Of a stretch of 61,411 nt of DNA, positions 51,816 to 59,835 are shown piece by piece; within the stretch, counting starts at the first letter, position 1; the number at the start of each line of letters is the position of its first letter. The notes under the pieces are model-generated. The model worked only from the letters and a program-made list of their open reading frames with translations, was not told where the DNA came from and did no database searches. The stretch covers positions 131,501 through 192,911 of the forward strand of contig NZ_JALBVB010000034.1 of NCBI RefSeq assembly GCF_022669155.1, read 5' to 3'. The position numbers and the translations under genes were made by a program. The DNA is from Kineococcus sp. TRM81007 (GTDB lineage Bacteria > Actinomycetota > Actinomycetes > Actinomycetales > Kineococcaceae).

Positions 51816-51952
51816 GCGCCGATGGTCGCCGCCGTTGAGACGGATCTCATCTGGTTTGCGACGTTCTGGTCAGCGCCGTGACCGCGACGTCGCCCGCAAG
51901 GGCGCCATGACCGCGACGCCGATGTCGTGTCGGGATGTGTAAGCGATTCGCC

Positions 51953-52378
51953 TCAGGTAGTCGGCCGGCGGCGCAGCCTCAGCGGCTGGTGGTTCAGCGG
52001 CCCGTTGCGGGCTTCGACGAAGACTTCCTCGTCGTGGTGCACCTGCACCCGCAGGGTGCCGGTGCCCAGGGGTGCGCGGGTGCCGCGGTAGCGCCAGAAC
52101 GCTTCCAGCACGTATGTGCCCGGCTGGAGGGGGAAGGTTCCGGTGCGGCCCCACGTCAGGGGGTGTTCGGTGCCGTTCAGTCGCAGGTACGGCCGGGCGG
52201 TGGACCTCAGCAGCCAGGCGTTCACCCAGTGGGGTCGCGCCAGGACGCTCAGGCGCACCGGGTGCTGGGCGCCGGCACGTGTCTGTGACGCGGCCCGCGG
52301 GGTGGTGCTCACGGGGGCACTCTTCCACCGGGCTTCGAGGGGTTGGTGCAGCGGCGACGGCTTCACGCTCGTCGGCAT
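51953..52378 (-). CDS. Hypothetical protein, beta-rich
   Basis: A 141-residue protein without membrane segments. The central part (VRLSVLARPHWVNAWLLRS, LRLNGTEHPLTWGRTG, VLEAFWRYRGTRAPLGTG, HDEEVFVEARNGPLNH) alternates short strands and turns, suggesting a small beta-sandwich. The first 35 residues look unstructured. No family name can be given. It lies divergent from the next small membrane-protein gene. Confidence 0.5.
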   Translation of the reverse strand: MPTSVKPSPLHQPLEARWKSAPVSTTPRAASQTRAGAQHPVRLSVLARPHWVNAWLLRSTARPYLRLNGTEHPLTWGRTGTFPLQPGTYVLEAFWRYRGTRAPLGTGTLRVQVHHDEEVFVEARNGPLNHQPLRLRRRPTT

Positions 52379-52461
52379 CCCACAGCACCGCGTCGTTCAG
52401 GGGGTGCTGGGCTGAGGGCGTCGACTACCGTGGCGGTTCTCCGCTTCCCGGGGGGGTGACG

Positions 52462-52635
52462 ATGACGTGGGCTGTCGTGGGTGCTGTTCTCGCGGTGCTG
52501 GCTGCGGTGATCGGGTGGGGCGCCCGGCGCCGGCTTGATCGTGGCAGCCGTGCAGCGGACCCGGAGAAGGCGCGCGTCGCTCAGGAGATCAGCCGCCAGA
52601 TCGACCGCGGCCGTGGCTCTACCTGGTGGGTGTGA
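52462..52635 (+). CDS. Small single-span membrane protein
   Basis: A 57-residue protein with an N-terminal membrane segment (WAVVGAVLAVLAAVIGWGA) and a basic, polar tail (RRRLDRGSRAADPEKARVAQEI) ending TWWV. The ATG at 52462 follows a GGGGGG ribosome-binding site. Function is unknown. Confidence 0.55.
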   Translation: MTWAVVGAVLAVLAAVIGWGARRRLDRGSRAADPEKARVAQEISRQIDRGRGSTWWV

Positions 52636-52973
52636 CCCCAGATCGGTGACGGCGTGCCGTGCCGGTTGCGCGCACCCGTGCTGCTGTCCGCCCTGACGCC
52701 GATGATCTTCCTCGATGAGAGCGTGGCGCAGCCGTCAACGCGCCGGCAGTGGCGTGGAACGCCCGCCCAGGTAGGTCGCCGACCCGGTACCGCCGCAGCG
52801 GCCTGCACGCGTGCTCGTCGGTTGCTGAGGGCGTCATCAGGCATTTGTGATCGCGCGTGACCGGCGTCGTGACCGTGCGTGGGGAGCCGTCGGGTGCTGG
52901 CGGCCTCGATCGACTACACCTGGGGTCGTGCATCGGCACCTGGTGAGCGATCGAGGGGCGGCGGTGAGCGTGG
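52636..52973. other. Intergenic region, nothing recognised
   Basis: About 340 bp before the acetyltransferase gene. No gene, RNA or clear repeat was seen. TGATCGCGCGTGACCGGC at about 52848 weakly resembles part of the dispersed repeat family. Confidence 0.4.
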
Positions 52974-53804
52974 ATGACTGACGCACCGGTGGACGGCGAA
53001 GAGCGCCCCGAGGGCGGCGAGCCGCGGCCGGCGACCGTGCAGTCGCTGACGCATCAGCTGGGGGCCCTGGGGGTCGAGGCCGGTGCCACGCTCATCGTGC
53101 ACACCTCGCTGTCGGCGCTGGGCTGGGTCGTCGGGGGCGTGCAGGACGTCGTCGCCGCTCTGCACGCCGCGGTCGGGCCGGCAGGGACGGTGGTGATGCC
53201 GGTGCAGTCCTGGCAGTTGTGCGATCCGGCGCTGCTGCAGCAGACGGATGCGCAGTGGTGGCCGCTGGTGCGCGAGCACCTGCCCGTCTACGACCCGGCC
53301 AGCACCCCGAGCAAGACCATGGGCACCGTCGCTGAGCACTTCCGCACCCTGCCCGGCACGCTGCGCAGCGCGCACCCGCACCGCTCCTTCGCCGCCGCCG
53401 GCCGCCTGGCCGCGCAGGTGGTCGCCCAGCACGACCTGAGCGAGCCGATGGGGGAAGGCTCCCCGCTGGCGGTGCTGTACGACGTGGGGGCCCGGGTGCT
53501 CCTGCTGGGCGTCAGCGCGGCCAAGTGCACCGCGCTGCACCTGGCCGAGCACCGCTGCGAGTACCCGGGCAAGCACCGCATCAGCAACGGCGCACCGGTG
53601 CTGGTCGACGGGCAGCGGCGCTGGCGCTCCTGGCAGGAGCTGGCCGTCAGCGCCGAGGACTTCGAGCAGGTCGCCGAGGACTTCGCCGCGGCGACCGGGC
53701 TACGGCGCAGCGCACCGGTCGGTCAGGGCGTGGGGCAGTTGCTGCCGGTGCGCGAGCTGGTGGACCACGCCGCGGGCTGGTTCCCGACCCACCGTCGAGC
53801 CTGA
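52974..53804 (+). CDS. AAC(3)-family aminoglycoside N-acetyltransferase-like protein
   Basis: The 276-residue protein matches the antibiotic acetyltransferase (AAC(3)) family. The N-terminal LIVHTSLSALGWVVGGVQDVV (in parts HTSLSALGWVVGG) gives the acetyl-CoA site, with AVGPAGTVVMPVQSW, the R-S-x-H-P-H-R-S-F segment and GVSAAKCTALHLAEHRC with conserved histidine. Family members acetylate the 3-amino group of aminoglycosides; chromosomal homologues may have other substrates. The ATG start adds about 20 charged residues before the domain. Resistance cannot be concluded from the sequence alone. Confidence 0.85.
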   Translation: MTDAPVDGEERPEGGEPRPATVQSLTHQLGALGVEAGATLIVHTSLSALGWVVGGVQDVVAALHAAVGPAGTVVMPVQSWQLCDPALLQQTDAQWWPLVREHLPVYDPASTPSKTMGTVAEHFRTLPGTLRSAHPHRSFAAAGRLAAQVVAQHDLSEPMGEGSPLAVLYDVGARVLLLGVSAAKCTALHLAEHRCEYPGKHRISNGAPVLVDGQRRWRSWQELAVSAEDFEQVAEDFAAATGLRRSAPVGQGVGQLLPVRELVDHAAGWFPTHRRA

Positions 53805-53892
53805 CGCGATCGGCCGCGGGCGCCGTGGTGCGCACGCGCAGGCGGCGCCATGTGCGGTCGACGTCGGCCTCAACTCGCCCAGCGGGGATCAC

Positions 53893-54387
53893 TCAGCTGT
53901 CGGTGCGCCGCCAAGGTACCCACCACCGACGCCGGGCAGACAGGTCCAGCAGGCGCAGACGGTGCACACCGATGAGCGCGGCCAGGCGCTGGTGCTGCTC
54001 GTCGTCCAGGTGCAGCACGAGGGTGCCCTCATCGGACAGGGAGGCGATCTGCGTACCGTGCGCGTCACGGACCTCGGCGTCGTAGGCGTGCGGGGCCACC
54101 AGCACGAAGGCGTCCCACAGGTGCGGGTGGGTGCGCACGTCGGCAACGGCGTAGCAGTAGCGCTCCGGGTCGGTGCCGGGATCGGCTCCGGGGTCGCTGT
54201 GCCGGCGCAGCTGTTCGGCGGCGGCCTCGACCTCGGCCGGCCAGGTGCCCGGTTCGTGCACGGGCAGGTCGGTCTCGACCGTGGCCGCGCGCGGCGCCAG
54301 GTGGGCCAGGACGGACCGGTCCAGCGCCTGCAGGTCCTGCTGCGGCAGGTCGCCGTGCTCGACGGCGTAGGTACCGGCACCGCTCAT
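53893..54387 (-). CDS. Hypothetical protein
   Basis: A 164-residue acidic soluble protein. The ATG at 54387 (MSGAGTYAVEHG) is chosen over a longer frame, since the extra upstream residues are not protein-like. Segments such as DVRTHPHLWDAFVLVAPH and GTLVLHLDDEQHQRLAALIG look well ordered, with alternating strands and helices. No family is recognised. It converges on the AAC(3)-like gene. Confidence 0.5.
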   Translation of the reverse strand: MSGAGTYAVEHGDLPQQDLQALDRSVLAHLAPRAATVETDLPVHEPGTWPAEVEAAAEQLRRHSDPGADPGTDPERYCYAVADVRTHPHLWDAFVLVAPHAYDAEVRDAHGTQIASLSDEGTLVLHLDDEQHQRLAALIGVHRLRLLDLSARRRWWVPWRRTDS

Positions 54388-54431
54388 CTGGTCAGCGTCC
54401 CAGAGGCTGCTCGCATCGTTCGCTCTCCGAC

Positions 54432-54490
54432 ATAGGCGTGAAGTCAGCCGACCGTGATCGCGCCCGGATCGCGGGATGAGCGCGAGGTGG
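54432..54490 (+). repeat. Dispersed repeat (copy 2)
   Basis: It contains GGCGTGAAGTC, then CCGTGATCGCGCCCGGATCG and CGGGATGAGCGCGAGG. GATCGCG and CGCGGGAT can pair as a hairpin. It lies between two divergent small genes. Confidence 0.75.
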
Positions 54491-54525
54491 CTAGCGCTGG
54501 TCGAGGCTCTGGTTACGGTGATCGC

Positions 54526-54786
54526 GTGGGAGCCCTGAAGCCGTGGCACATCTTGGTCCTGGTCGCGGTCGTGGTCGTCGTCGCCATAGCGCTCGGGCTC
54601 GTTGCCCTGGTGAGAGCTGCGTCTCGGGGCGGGATGACCGTGAAGTCGCATGACCTTTATCAGGGGACCATCGGAGATCGACTGACTACCGTCTCGGCAT
54701 GGCTCCCATCAACCCGGCCAACGGCAAAGGCACCTACGAGATCCGGATCGGCCTGTGGGCCACGGAGGAGCAGGCGTTCGCGGTGA
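54526..54786 (+). CDS. Small membrane protein with TatA-like N-terminus
   Basis: An 86-residue frame starting GALKPWHILVLVAVVVVVA, which resembles the membrane segment of TatA-type proteins (G-x-L-x-P-W-H-I/L). The F-G hinge and amphipathic helix of true TatA are not seen; VRAASRGG follows instead. From residue 36 the frame runs through a copy of the dispersed repeat (GGMTVKSHD) and overlaps the next gene, so the C-terminus may be a consequence of repeat insertion. It should not be taken as a functional Tat component. Confidence 0.4.
   Translation: MGALKPWHILVLVAVVVVVAIALGLVALVRAASRGGMTVKSHDLYQGTIGDRLTTVSAWLPSTRPTAKAPTRSGSACGPRRSRRSR
54626..54648 (+). repeat. Dispersed repeat core (copy 3)
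   Basis: It contains the core GGGATGACCGTGAAGTCGC. It lies inside the reading frame of the preceding small membrane protein and about 50 bp before the next ATG. Confidence 0.75.
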
Positions 54787-54944
54787 AGGAGCGCTTGACG
54801 AGGGCCTTGTGCCCCGAGTCGGAGCACAGCGGTCCCTGCGAGATCCCGTGGTCCAGTGCTGTGCTGCCACCGGAGGCGGTCGATGAGGGCGGTGACCTCT
54901 ACGACGAGTTGGTCACGCAGGCGAAGATCGAAGGCACCTACTGA
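54699..54944 (+). CDS. Small conserved-looking protein, unknown function
   Basis: An 81-residue soluble protein with a well-ordered sequence: GTYEIRIGLWATEEQAFAVK, ERLTRALCPESEHSGPC and DEGGDLYDELVTQAKIE. Two cysteines lie 9 residues apart. The beta-alpha-beta pattern resembles small ferredoxin-like folds, but no family is assigned. The ATG at 54699 lies just after a dispersed repeat, and another repeat copy follows the stop by about 18 bp. Confidence 0.55.
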   Translation: MAPINPANGKGTYEIRIGLWATEEQAFAVKERLTRALCPESEHSGPCEIPWSSAVLPPEAVDEGGDLYDELVTQAKIEGTY

Positions 54945-54962
54945 CTACGGCCCACGCGCGCA

Positions 54963-54983
54963 GCGCGGGATGAGCGTGAAGTC
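54963..54983 (+). repeat. Dispersed repeat core (copy 4)
   Basis: CGCGGGATGAGCGTGAAGTC directly after the small gene ending at 54944 and before the convergent isochorismatase-like gene. Confidence 0.75.
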
Positions 54984-55019
54984 GACACCCACCCTTGCCG
55001 GAGGCCGGCACTGCATGAG

Positions 55020-55646
55020 TCAGGCCGAGGTGGTGGTGAAGGCGGCGGTGAAGGCGGCGGTGACGCTGGCGGTATCGGTGATGGTGGCGATGTTGGTCAG
55101 GGCATAGCTGAGGGCGGCGTGCTGCCAGTCGGCGTTGATGCTGGAGGTGGCATCGGAGAGGACGCTGACGCGGTAGCCGTGGTCGGCGGCGTCACGGGCG
55201 GTGTGCTCCACGGCCATGTTCGTCCACACCCCCACGACGACGACGTCGGTGATGGCCAGGTTGCGCAGCATGCTGTCCAGGCCGCTGCCGTTGAAGGCGC
55301 TCATGCGAGTGCGGTCCAGGACGATCTCGTCCTCGCGCGGGTCCAGGCCGTCAATGATGGCCGCGCCCCAGGAGCCGAGCTTGAGCGGCTCCGGGCCGAG
55401 CATGGTGAAGATCGGGGCGTTGCTTCCGCCGACGTCGCGACCGGGGTGGACCACGATGCGGTTGTGGAAGACGGCTGCACCGGTGGCGCGGGCGGCGTCC
55501 AGGACGGCGCGCACGTTGGCGACGACGTTCTGCTCCCCGGCGTGCTGAGCGGCTCCGGTGGCGGCGAAGGCTCCGTCGGGGTGGAGGTTGTCGTTCTGCA
55601 TGTCGATGACGAGAACGGCGGTGCTGGCGGGATCGAGCGTGGTCAT
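55020..55646 (-). CDS. Isochorismatase-like hydrolase-fold protein lacking the catalytic cysteine
   Basis: A 208-residue protein of the cysteine hydrolase/isochorismatase superfamily. Asp15 (VLVIDMQND) is present. The usual lysine is Arg112 (DRTRMSAFNG), and the position of the nucleophile cysteine is Ala145 (GVWTNMAVEHTARDAA, normally T-N-x-C-V-E). It therefore should not work as a cysteine amidohydrolase. True isochorismatases also lack the cysteine, but the C-terminal ADWQHAALSYALTNIA segment points to another subfamily. The ATG start has GGAAG nearby. It lies 47 bp downstream of the OpuBC-type gene, same strand. Confidence 0.85.
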   Translation of the reverse strand: MTTLDPASTAVLVIDMQNDNLHPDGAFAATGAAQHAGEQNVVANVRAVLDAARATGAAVFHNRIVVHPGRDVGGSNAPIFTMLGPEPLKLGSWGAAIIDGLDPREDEIVLDRTRMSAFNGSGLDSMLRNLAITDVVVVGVWTNMAVEHTARDAADHGYRVSVLSDATSSINADWQHAALSYALTNIATITDTASVTAAFTAAFTTTSA

Positions 55647-55693
55647 GGGCTTCCTGTCCGTGGGATCGAGGTGGTCAAGCAGGCAGCGCTGGC

Positions 55694-56638
55694 TCAGATG
55701 AGGCCGTGGTCGGTGAGGTAGTCGCGGGCCACGGTGGCGCTGTCCTCGCGCTCGAGGCTGACGCGGCCCAGGGCCGCTGAGAGCGCGTCGGTGGTCAAAG
55801 TGGCCGAGAAGGCGTTCAGGGCCTGGGTCACGGTGGCGGTGTTCTTGGCGGTGCTGATCAGCGGCACGACGTTCTGCACCCCGAAGAGGCCTTGCGGGTC
55901 CTGCAGCGTCACGAAGCCCCGCTGGACGATGACGGGGTCGGTGGAGAGCAGGCTGGCGACCTGGACGGTGTCGTCCTCCAGCGCAGCGACGGTGAGAGGG
56001 CCTCCGGCGTCCAGTGGCCGGAACTGCTCGAAGGTGACGTCGTAGACCTCGGCCAGACCGAGCAGGCCCTGGCGGCGTTCGGCGTACTCCGCACCCGCAC
56101 CGAGCACGAAGTCGCCGGCGACGGGTGCCAGGTCGGCGATGGTGGCCAGGTCGTAGCGCTGCGCGGTGGCGGCAGTGACGACCAGGGAGTCCTTGTCCTC
56201 AGCCGTCGCCTCGTCCAGCAGGGTGAGCGTGGCCGGCAGCTTCTCCTGCAGCCCGGCGTGGACCGCCTCGGCGGTGCTCGCGTCGACCGTGTCGTTGTCG
56301 GCCAGGTAGGCCAGCAGTGCGCCGTTGTACTCCGGGATCAGGTCGATCGAGCCGTCGTGGAGGGCGCGCATGTAGACCTCGCGTGAGCCGATGCCGAAGT
56401 GGCGTTCGACCTTCACGCCGGCGGCGTCGAGGACCTGGGCGTACATCTCGGCCAGCAGTTCGCTCTCGGGGAAGTTGGCCGATCCGACCGAGATCACGTC
56501 CGAGCCGCTGCCCGCGCTGCCGTTGGTGTTCCCCGAGGAGGAGTCGCCGGCGGCCAGGGGGTCGAAACCGCCGCAGCCTGCAGCCGTGGGGGTCGCTGCG
56601 GCCAGCAGGGCGAGGGTGAGTAGATGGCGGCGCTGCAT
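55694..56638 (-). CDS. Glycine betaine/choline-type (OpuBC-like) substrate-binding lipoprotein
   Basis: A 314-residue OpuAC-domain binding protein. The N-terminus is a lipoprotein signal ending AAGC. Typical segments are SVGSANFPESELLAEMYAQV, FGIGSREVYMRALHDGSIDL, LIPEYNGALLAYL and VQNVVPLIST. The family binds quaternary ammonium compounds such as betaine, carnitine or choline. No permease or ATPase gene is next to it, which is unusual because these are normally encoded as a four-gene set. It sits between an alcohol dehydrogenase and an isochorismatase-like gene on the same strand. Confidence 0.9.
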   Translation of the reverse strand: MQRRHLLTLALLAAATPTAAGCGGFDPLAAGDSSSGNTNGSAGSGSDVISVGSANFPESELLAEMYAQVLDAAGVKVERHFGIGSREVYMRALHDGSIDLIPEYNGALLAYLADNDTVDASTAEAVHAGLQEKLPATLTLLDEATAEDKDSLVVTAATAQRYDLATIADLAPVAGDFVLGAGAEYAERRQGLLGLAEVYDVTFEQFRPLDAGGPLTVAALEDDTVQVASLLSTDPVIVQRGFVTLQDPQGLFGVQNVVPLISTAKNTATVTQALNAFSATLTTDALSAALGRVSLEREDSATVARDYLTDHGLI

Positions 56639-56675
56639 GAAGGTGCTTGTTCCTGTCCGGTGCTTGGGGCGGGGC

Positions 56676-57806
56676 TCAGAAGACGACGATGGGCTTGACG
56701 ACGGCGCCGGAGGCGGAGTCGGCGAAGGCGTCGTTGATCTCCTGCAGGCGGTAGGCGCGGGTGAGCTTGTCGATGGGGAAGGCGCCCTGCTTCCACAGCT
56801 CGACCAGGCGGGGGATGAAGACCTGCGGCACGGCGCTGCCCTGCACGATGGTCTTGAACGTCCAGCCCTTGACCAGGGAGGAACCGATCTCGAAGGGCAC
56901 CTCGGTGCCGGGGCGCGCGGCCCCGACCAGGGCCAGCGTGCCGCGCACGGCCAGCGACTGCGCCGCGCTGGCCAGCAGGGCGGGGATGGCGGTGGTGTCC
57001 AGGATGTAGTCGACGCCGGCCCCGCCGGTGATCTCCATGAGCTTCTCGTGGGTGTCGACCTGCTTGCCGTTGACGGTGTGGGTGGCGCCCAGTTCGGTGG
57101 CCAGCTGCAGGCGGGAGTCGTGCACGTCGATGGCGATGACGGTGCTGCAACCGGCGATGCGCGCGGCCATCACCGCGGCCAGGCCGACCGCGCCGGCACC
57201 GGAGACGGCCAGGCTGGTGCCGGCCGGCGGGCGCAGTTCGTTCAGGACCGCTCCGGCGCCGGTCTGCATGCCGCAGCCCAGGGGCGCGAGGACCTCCAGC
57301 GGCACGTCGGGGTCGACGACGACCACGCTGGTGGGGCGGACGTTGGCGTGGGTGGCGAAGGCGGACTGGCCGAAGAAGTGTGAGGAGATGACCTGCTCGG
57401 GACGGCCCGGGGCGCTCAGGGCGGTGGTGCCGTCGTGGCGGCGCCCGCCGAAGTCCTCGGCGAACAGGTGCTCGCAGTAGGCCACCTGCCCGGCACGGCA
57501 CCGCTTGCAGGTGCCGCAGTAGGCCGCGGAGAGGATGACGTGGTCTCCGACGGCGATGTCGGCAACCATCTCCCCGACCGCCTCGACCACCCCGGCGCCC
57601 TCGTGGCCCAGCACCGCGGGAAGGGGGGTGGGGTAGACCCCGTCGCGCACGATGGCGTCGGTGTGGCACACGCCGGTGGCGACTAGCCGTACCCGCACCT
57701 CATCAGGGCGCATGGCGTCCAGCTCGACCTGCTCGATGCTCAGCGGCTGCCCGTGCTCTCGGGCGACCGCAGCGGTGATGGTGCTCGTGGTCACGTCCGT
57801 GGTCAT
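56676..57806 (-). CDS. Zinc-dependent alcohol dehydrogenase (aryl-alcohol type)
   Basis: A 376-residue medium-chain dehydrogenase. The catalytic zinc ligands are Cys47 (GVCHTD), His68 (LGHEGAG) and the later cysteine in LGCGMQTG. The structural zinc set is Cys97, Cys100, Cys103 and Cys111 (CGTCKRCRAGQVAYC). The cofactor motif is VSGAGAVGLAAVMAARIAG. The C-terminal ASGAVVKPIVVF is typical of benzyl-alcohol-dehydrogenase-like enzymes. The ATG follows AGGAGAG. It is divergent from a PadR regulator with an operator in between, so it is probably induced by a phenolic or aldehyde compound. Confidence 0.92.
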   Translation of the reverse strand: MTTDVTTSTITAAVAREHGQPLSIEQVELDAMRPDEVRVRLVATGVCHTDAIVRDGVYPTPLPAVLGHEGAGVVEAVGEMVADIAVGDHVILSAAYCGTCKRCRAGQVAYCEHLFAEDFGGRRHDGTTALSAPGRPEQVISSHFFGQSAFATHANVRPTSVVVVDPDVPLEVLAPLGCGMQTGAGAVLNELRPPAGTSLAVSGAGAVGLAAVMAARIAGCSTVIAIDVHDSRLQLATELGATHTVNGKQVDTHEKLMEITGGAGVDYILDTTAIPALLASAAQSLAVRGTLALVGAARPGTEVPFEIGSSLVKGWTFKTIVQGSAVPQVFIPRLVELWKQGAFPIDKLTRAYRLQEINDAFADSASGAVVKPIVVF

Positions 57807-57876
57807 GGCGACTCTCTCCTCTGAGCGGCCGGTGGGTCTCACCTCGCGATCGGGCGGGGACTCCGGCGGCACTAAT

Positions 57877-57897
57877 ACCTCGATTCGAGGTACCTCG
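57877..57897. promoter_or_regulatory. PadR-type operator with three half-sites
   Basis: ACCTCGATTCGAGGT (57877-57891) has perfect 7-bp arms around one base. TCGAGGTACCTCGA (57884-57897) is a second, overlapping perfect palindrome. So three ACCTCGA half-sites alternate in direction. It lies between the divergent alcohol dehydrogenase and PadR genes, with GATAAC as a possible -10 element just before the PadR GTG. Confidence 0.8.
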
Positions 57898-57917
57898 ATG
57901 TGTGAGACGATAACACC

Positions 57918-58475
57918 GTGCTGGAGCTGCCGATCCTGGGATTCCTCGCCGAGGGACCACTGCACGGCTACGAGCTGCGCCGGCGGGTGGCCCGGCTGTC
58001 CGGGTACGCGCGCCCGATCAGCGACGGAAGCCTGTACCCGGCGATCAACCGCCTGCTCAAGGCCGGCTGGCTCTCACGCCACATCGAGCCGGGAGCCGGT
58101 GCCACCCAGCGCTACGTGCTCACCCTCACCGATGCCGGACGCGAGGAGCTGCACCGTCGCCTGCGCGAGCCCGGCGAGCTGGACATCACCGACCTGGCCC
58201 GGTTCCTGACCGTGCTGGCGTTCTTGTCCCTGCTGCCCAGCGTGCAGGAGCAGCACGCCGTGCTGCGACGGCGGCTGACCTTCCTGGAGCAGCCGGCGAG
58301 CTTCTTCTACGACGGCGACCGCCCGCTGCGCCGGCGCGAGGTGACCGACCCGTACCGGCAGGGCATGTTCACCATCGCCGGGGCGACCAGCCGGGCCGAG
58401 CGCACCTGGTTGCGCGACGTCCTGGCCCACGACACCCCTGCGGCGGGAGACGCCCCCGCCGCCTCTGAGGGCTGA
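57918..58475 (+). CDS. PadR-family transcriptional regulator
   Basis: A 185-residue PadR regulator. The winged helix (LELPILGFLAEGPLHGYEL, SDGSLYPAINRLLKAGWL, RYVLTLTDAGREEL) is followed by a C-terminal helical dimerisation part (about residues 90-170). The GTG start gives the family-typical beginning L-E-L-P-I-L-G. With almost no 5' leader it may be leaderless. The operator upstream implies control of itself and of the divergent alcohol dehydrogenase. The quinone-reductase gene 56 bp downstream is probably in the same transcript. Confidence 0.92.
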   Translation: MLELPILGFLAEGPLHGYELRRRVARLSGYARPISDGSLYPAINRLLKAGWLSRHIEPGAGATQRYVLTLTDAGREELHRRLREPGELDITDLARFLTVLAFLSLLPSVQEQHAVLRRRLTFLEQPASFFYDGDRPLRRREVTDPYRQGMFTIAGATSRAERTWLRDVLAHDTPAAGDAPAASEG

Positions 58476-58531
58476 GCCGTCCCGACAGGTGGCGGCAGCC
58501 CGTCACCGAGAACTGGAAGGACACCCGTTCG

Positions 58532-59524
58532 ATGCGAGCAGCGTGGTACGAGCGGCGCGGAGCAGCCGCGGACGTCCTGCAGGTCGGGGAGCTGCCCGAC
58601 CCCCACCCCGGTCCCGGCGAGGTCCGGGTGCGGGTGGCCGTCTCCGGGATCAACCCCGGCGACACCAAGAAGCGCAGCGACTGGCTGGGCGCACCGATGC
58701 CCTACCCGCGCGTCATCCCGCACAGCGACGGCGCCGGCGTCGTCGACGAGGTCGGACCCGGCGTGGATGAGGAGCGGCTGGGCCATCGGGTGTGGGTGTA
58801 CGGAGCGCAGTCCTACCGCGCTGGTGGGACCGCGGCGCAGTTCACCGTCGTGCCCGCCGAGCAGGCCGTCGCGCTGCCCGACGCGGTCGGCGACGAGGTC
58901 GGGGCCTGCCTGGGCATCCCCGGGATCACGGCCCACCGCGCGGTCTTCGCCGACGGGCCGGTCGCAGGCCGGACCGTCCTCGTGCACGGTGTCCTGGGAG
59001 CGGTCAGCTCGATGGCGGCGCAGCTGGCGCACCGTGCCGGGGCGCGTGTCATCGGCACCGTGCGGCGCACCGCGGAGCTCGCGCAGCTGCAGGTGCTGGA
59101 GCCCTCGCGTTGGCTGGACACCGCCCTCGCGCTGGACGGCGAGGACCCCGTCGCCGCGGTGCGGGGCATCGCTCCTGATGGCGTCGACCGCATCGTGGAG
59201 GTGTCCTTCTCCGACAACGCCGACCTCGACGCCGCGCTGGTGCGCAACGGCGGCGTCATCGCCGCCTTCGCCACCCGCCGGGCCCGACCGGAGTTCCCGT
59301 TCTGGACCATGCTCTTCGAGAACACCACCATCCGGCTGCTGGGTAGCGACGACTTCCCCGCGCAGGCCAAGCGAGAAGCAGCCGCCGAGCTCACCCAGGC
59401 AGCTGCTGCCGGTGACCTGCTCATCCCGATCGCGCAACCGCTGGCGTTGGAACGCATCGCCGAGTCCCACGATCAGGTCGATGCAGGCTCACGGAGCCGG
59501 GTGCTGCTCAGCCCGTCCAGTTGA
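58532..59524 (+). CDS. Zinc-free quinone oxidoreductase-type MDR protein
   Basis: A 330-residue medium-chain reductase without zinc ligands, of the NADPH:quinone reductase type. Segments include MRAAWYERRGAAADVLQVGE, VAVSGINPGDTKKRS, PHSDGAGVVDEVG and the dinucleotide site VLVHGVLGAVSSMAAQLA. This last deviates from the usual A-G-x-G-x-V-G by having V-L-G-A-V. It probably reduces quinones or reactive enones and aldehydes with NADPH. It follows the PadR gene with a GAAGGA ribosome-binding site and fits a detoxification unit with the divergent alcohol dehydrogenase. Confidence 0.88.
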   Translation: MRAAWYERRGAAADVLQVGELPDPHPGPGEVRVRVAVSGINPGDTKKRSDWLGAPMPYPRVIPHSDGAGVVDEVGPGVDEERLGHRVWVYGAQSYRAGGTAAQFTVVPAEQAVALPDAVGDEVGACLGIPGITAHRAVFADGPVAGRTVLVHGVLGAVSSMAAQLAHRAGARVIGTVRRTAELAQLQVLEPSRWLDTALALDGEDPVAAVRGIAPDGVDRIVEVSFSDNADLDAALVRNGGVIAAFATRRARPEFPFWTMLFENTTIRLLGSDDFPAQAKREAAAELTQAAAAGDLLIPIAQPLALERIAESHDQVDAGSRSRVLLSPSS

Positions 59525-59610
59525 GCGAGACCGCAACAGCGGGCCTTCCGCGGGGGACACGACTCGGGAGCTCGGTGCCTCAGCAGTGTCGTGGTCACCG
59601 GCAGGGGCGC

Positions 59611-59677
59611 GACAGCGCGGCCATCGACAGATCCGGACGGTCAGCGACGTCCACGACAGCGGGATGACCGTGAAGTC
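59611..59677 (+). repeat. Dispersed repeat, long form (copy 5)
   Basis: It contains GCCATCGACAGATCCGGACG, then GTCAGCGACGTCCACGACAG and CGGGATGACCGTGAAGTCCC. GGACG and CGTCC form hairpin arms. It matches the copy at 48951-49001 at nearly every base across about 45 bp. The 310-bp gap (59525-59835) shows no gene. Confidence 0.85.
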
Positions 59678-59835
59678 CCCTGACATGATCGATTAGTGCT
59701 CGACCACCTACCGCTGCCGCGAGAAGCTCTCTTGCGAGCAGGCGTCGTGGCCTTCAGGTCCGGTGACCTACGCCCGAGGCAAGGTGTCGGGCACCGTGCC
59801 TCGGGCGGCCTGGAAGGTGCAGGGGTGGTGGCGTT

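Noticed and set aside
54526-54630. TatA protein-translocase subunit
   Set aside because: The membrane segment is similar, but the F-G hinge and amphipathic helix are lacking and no tatC is near.
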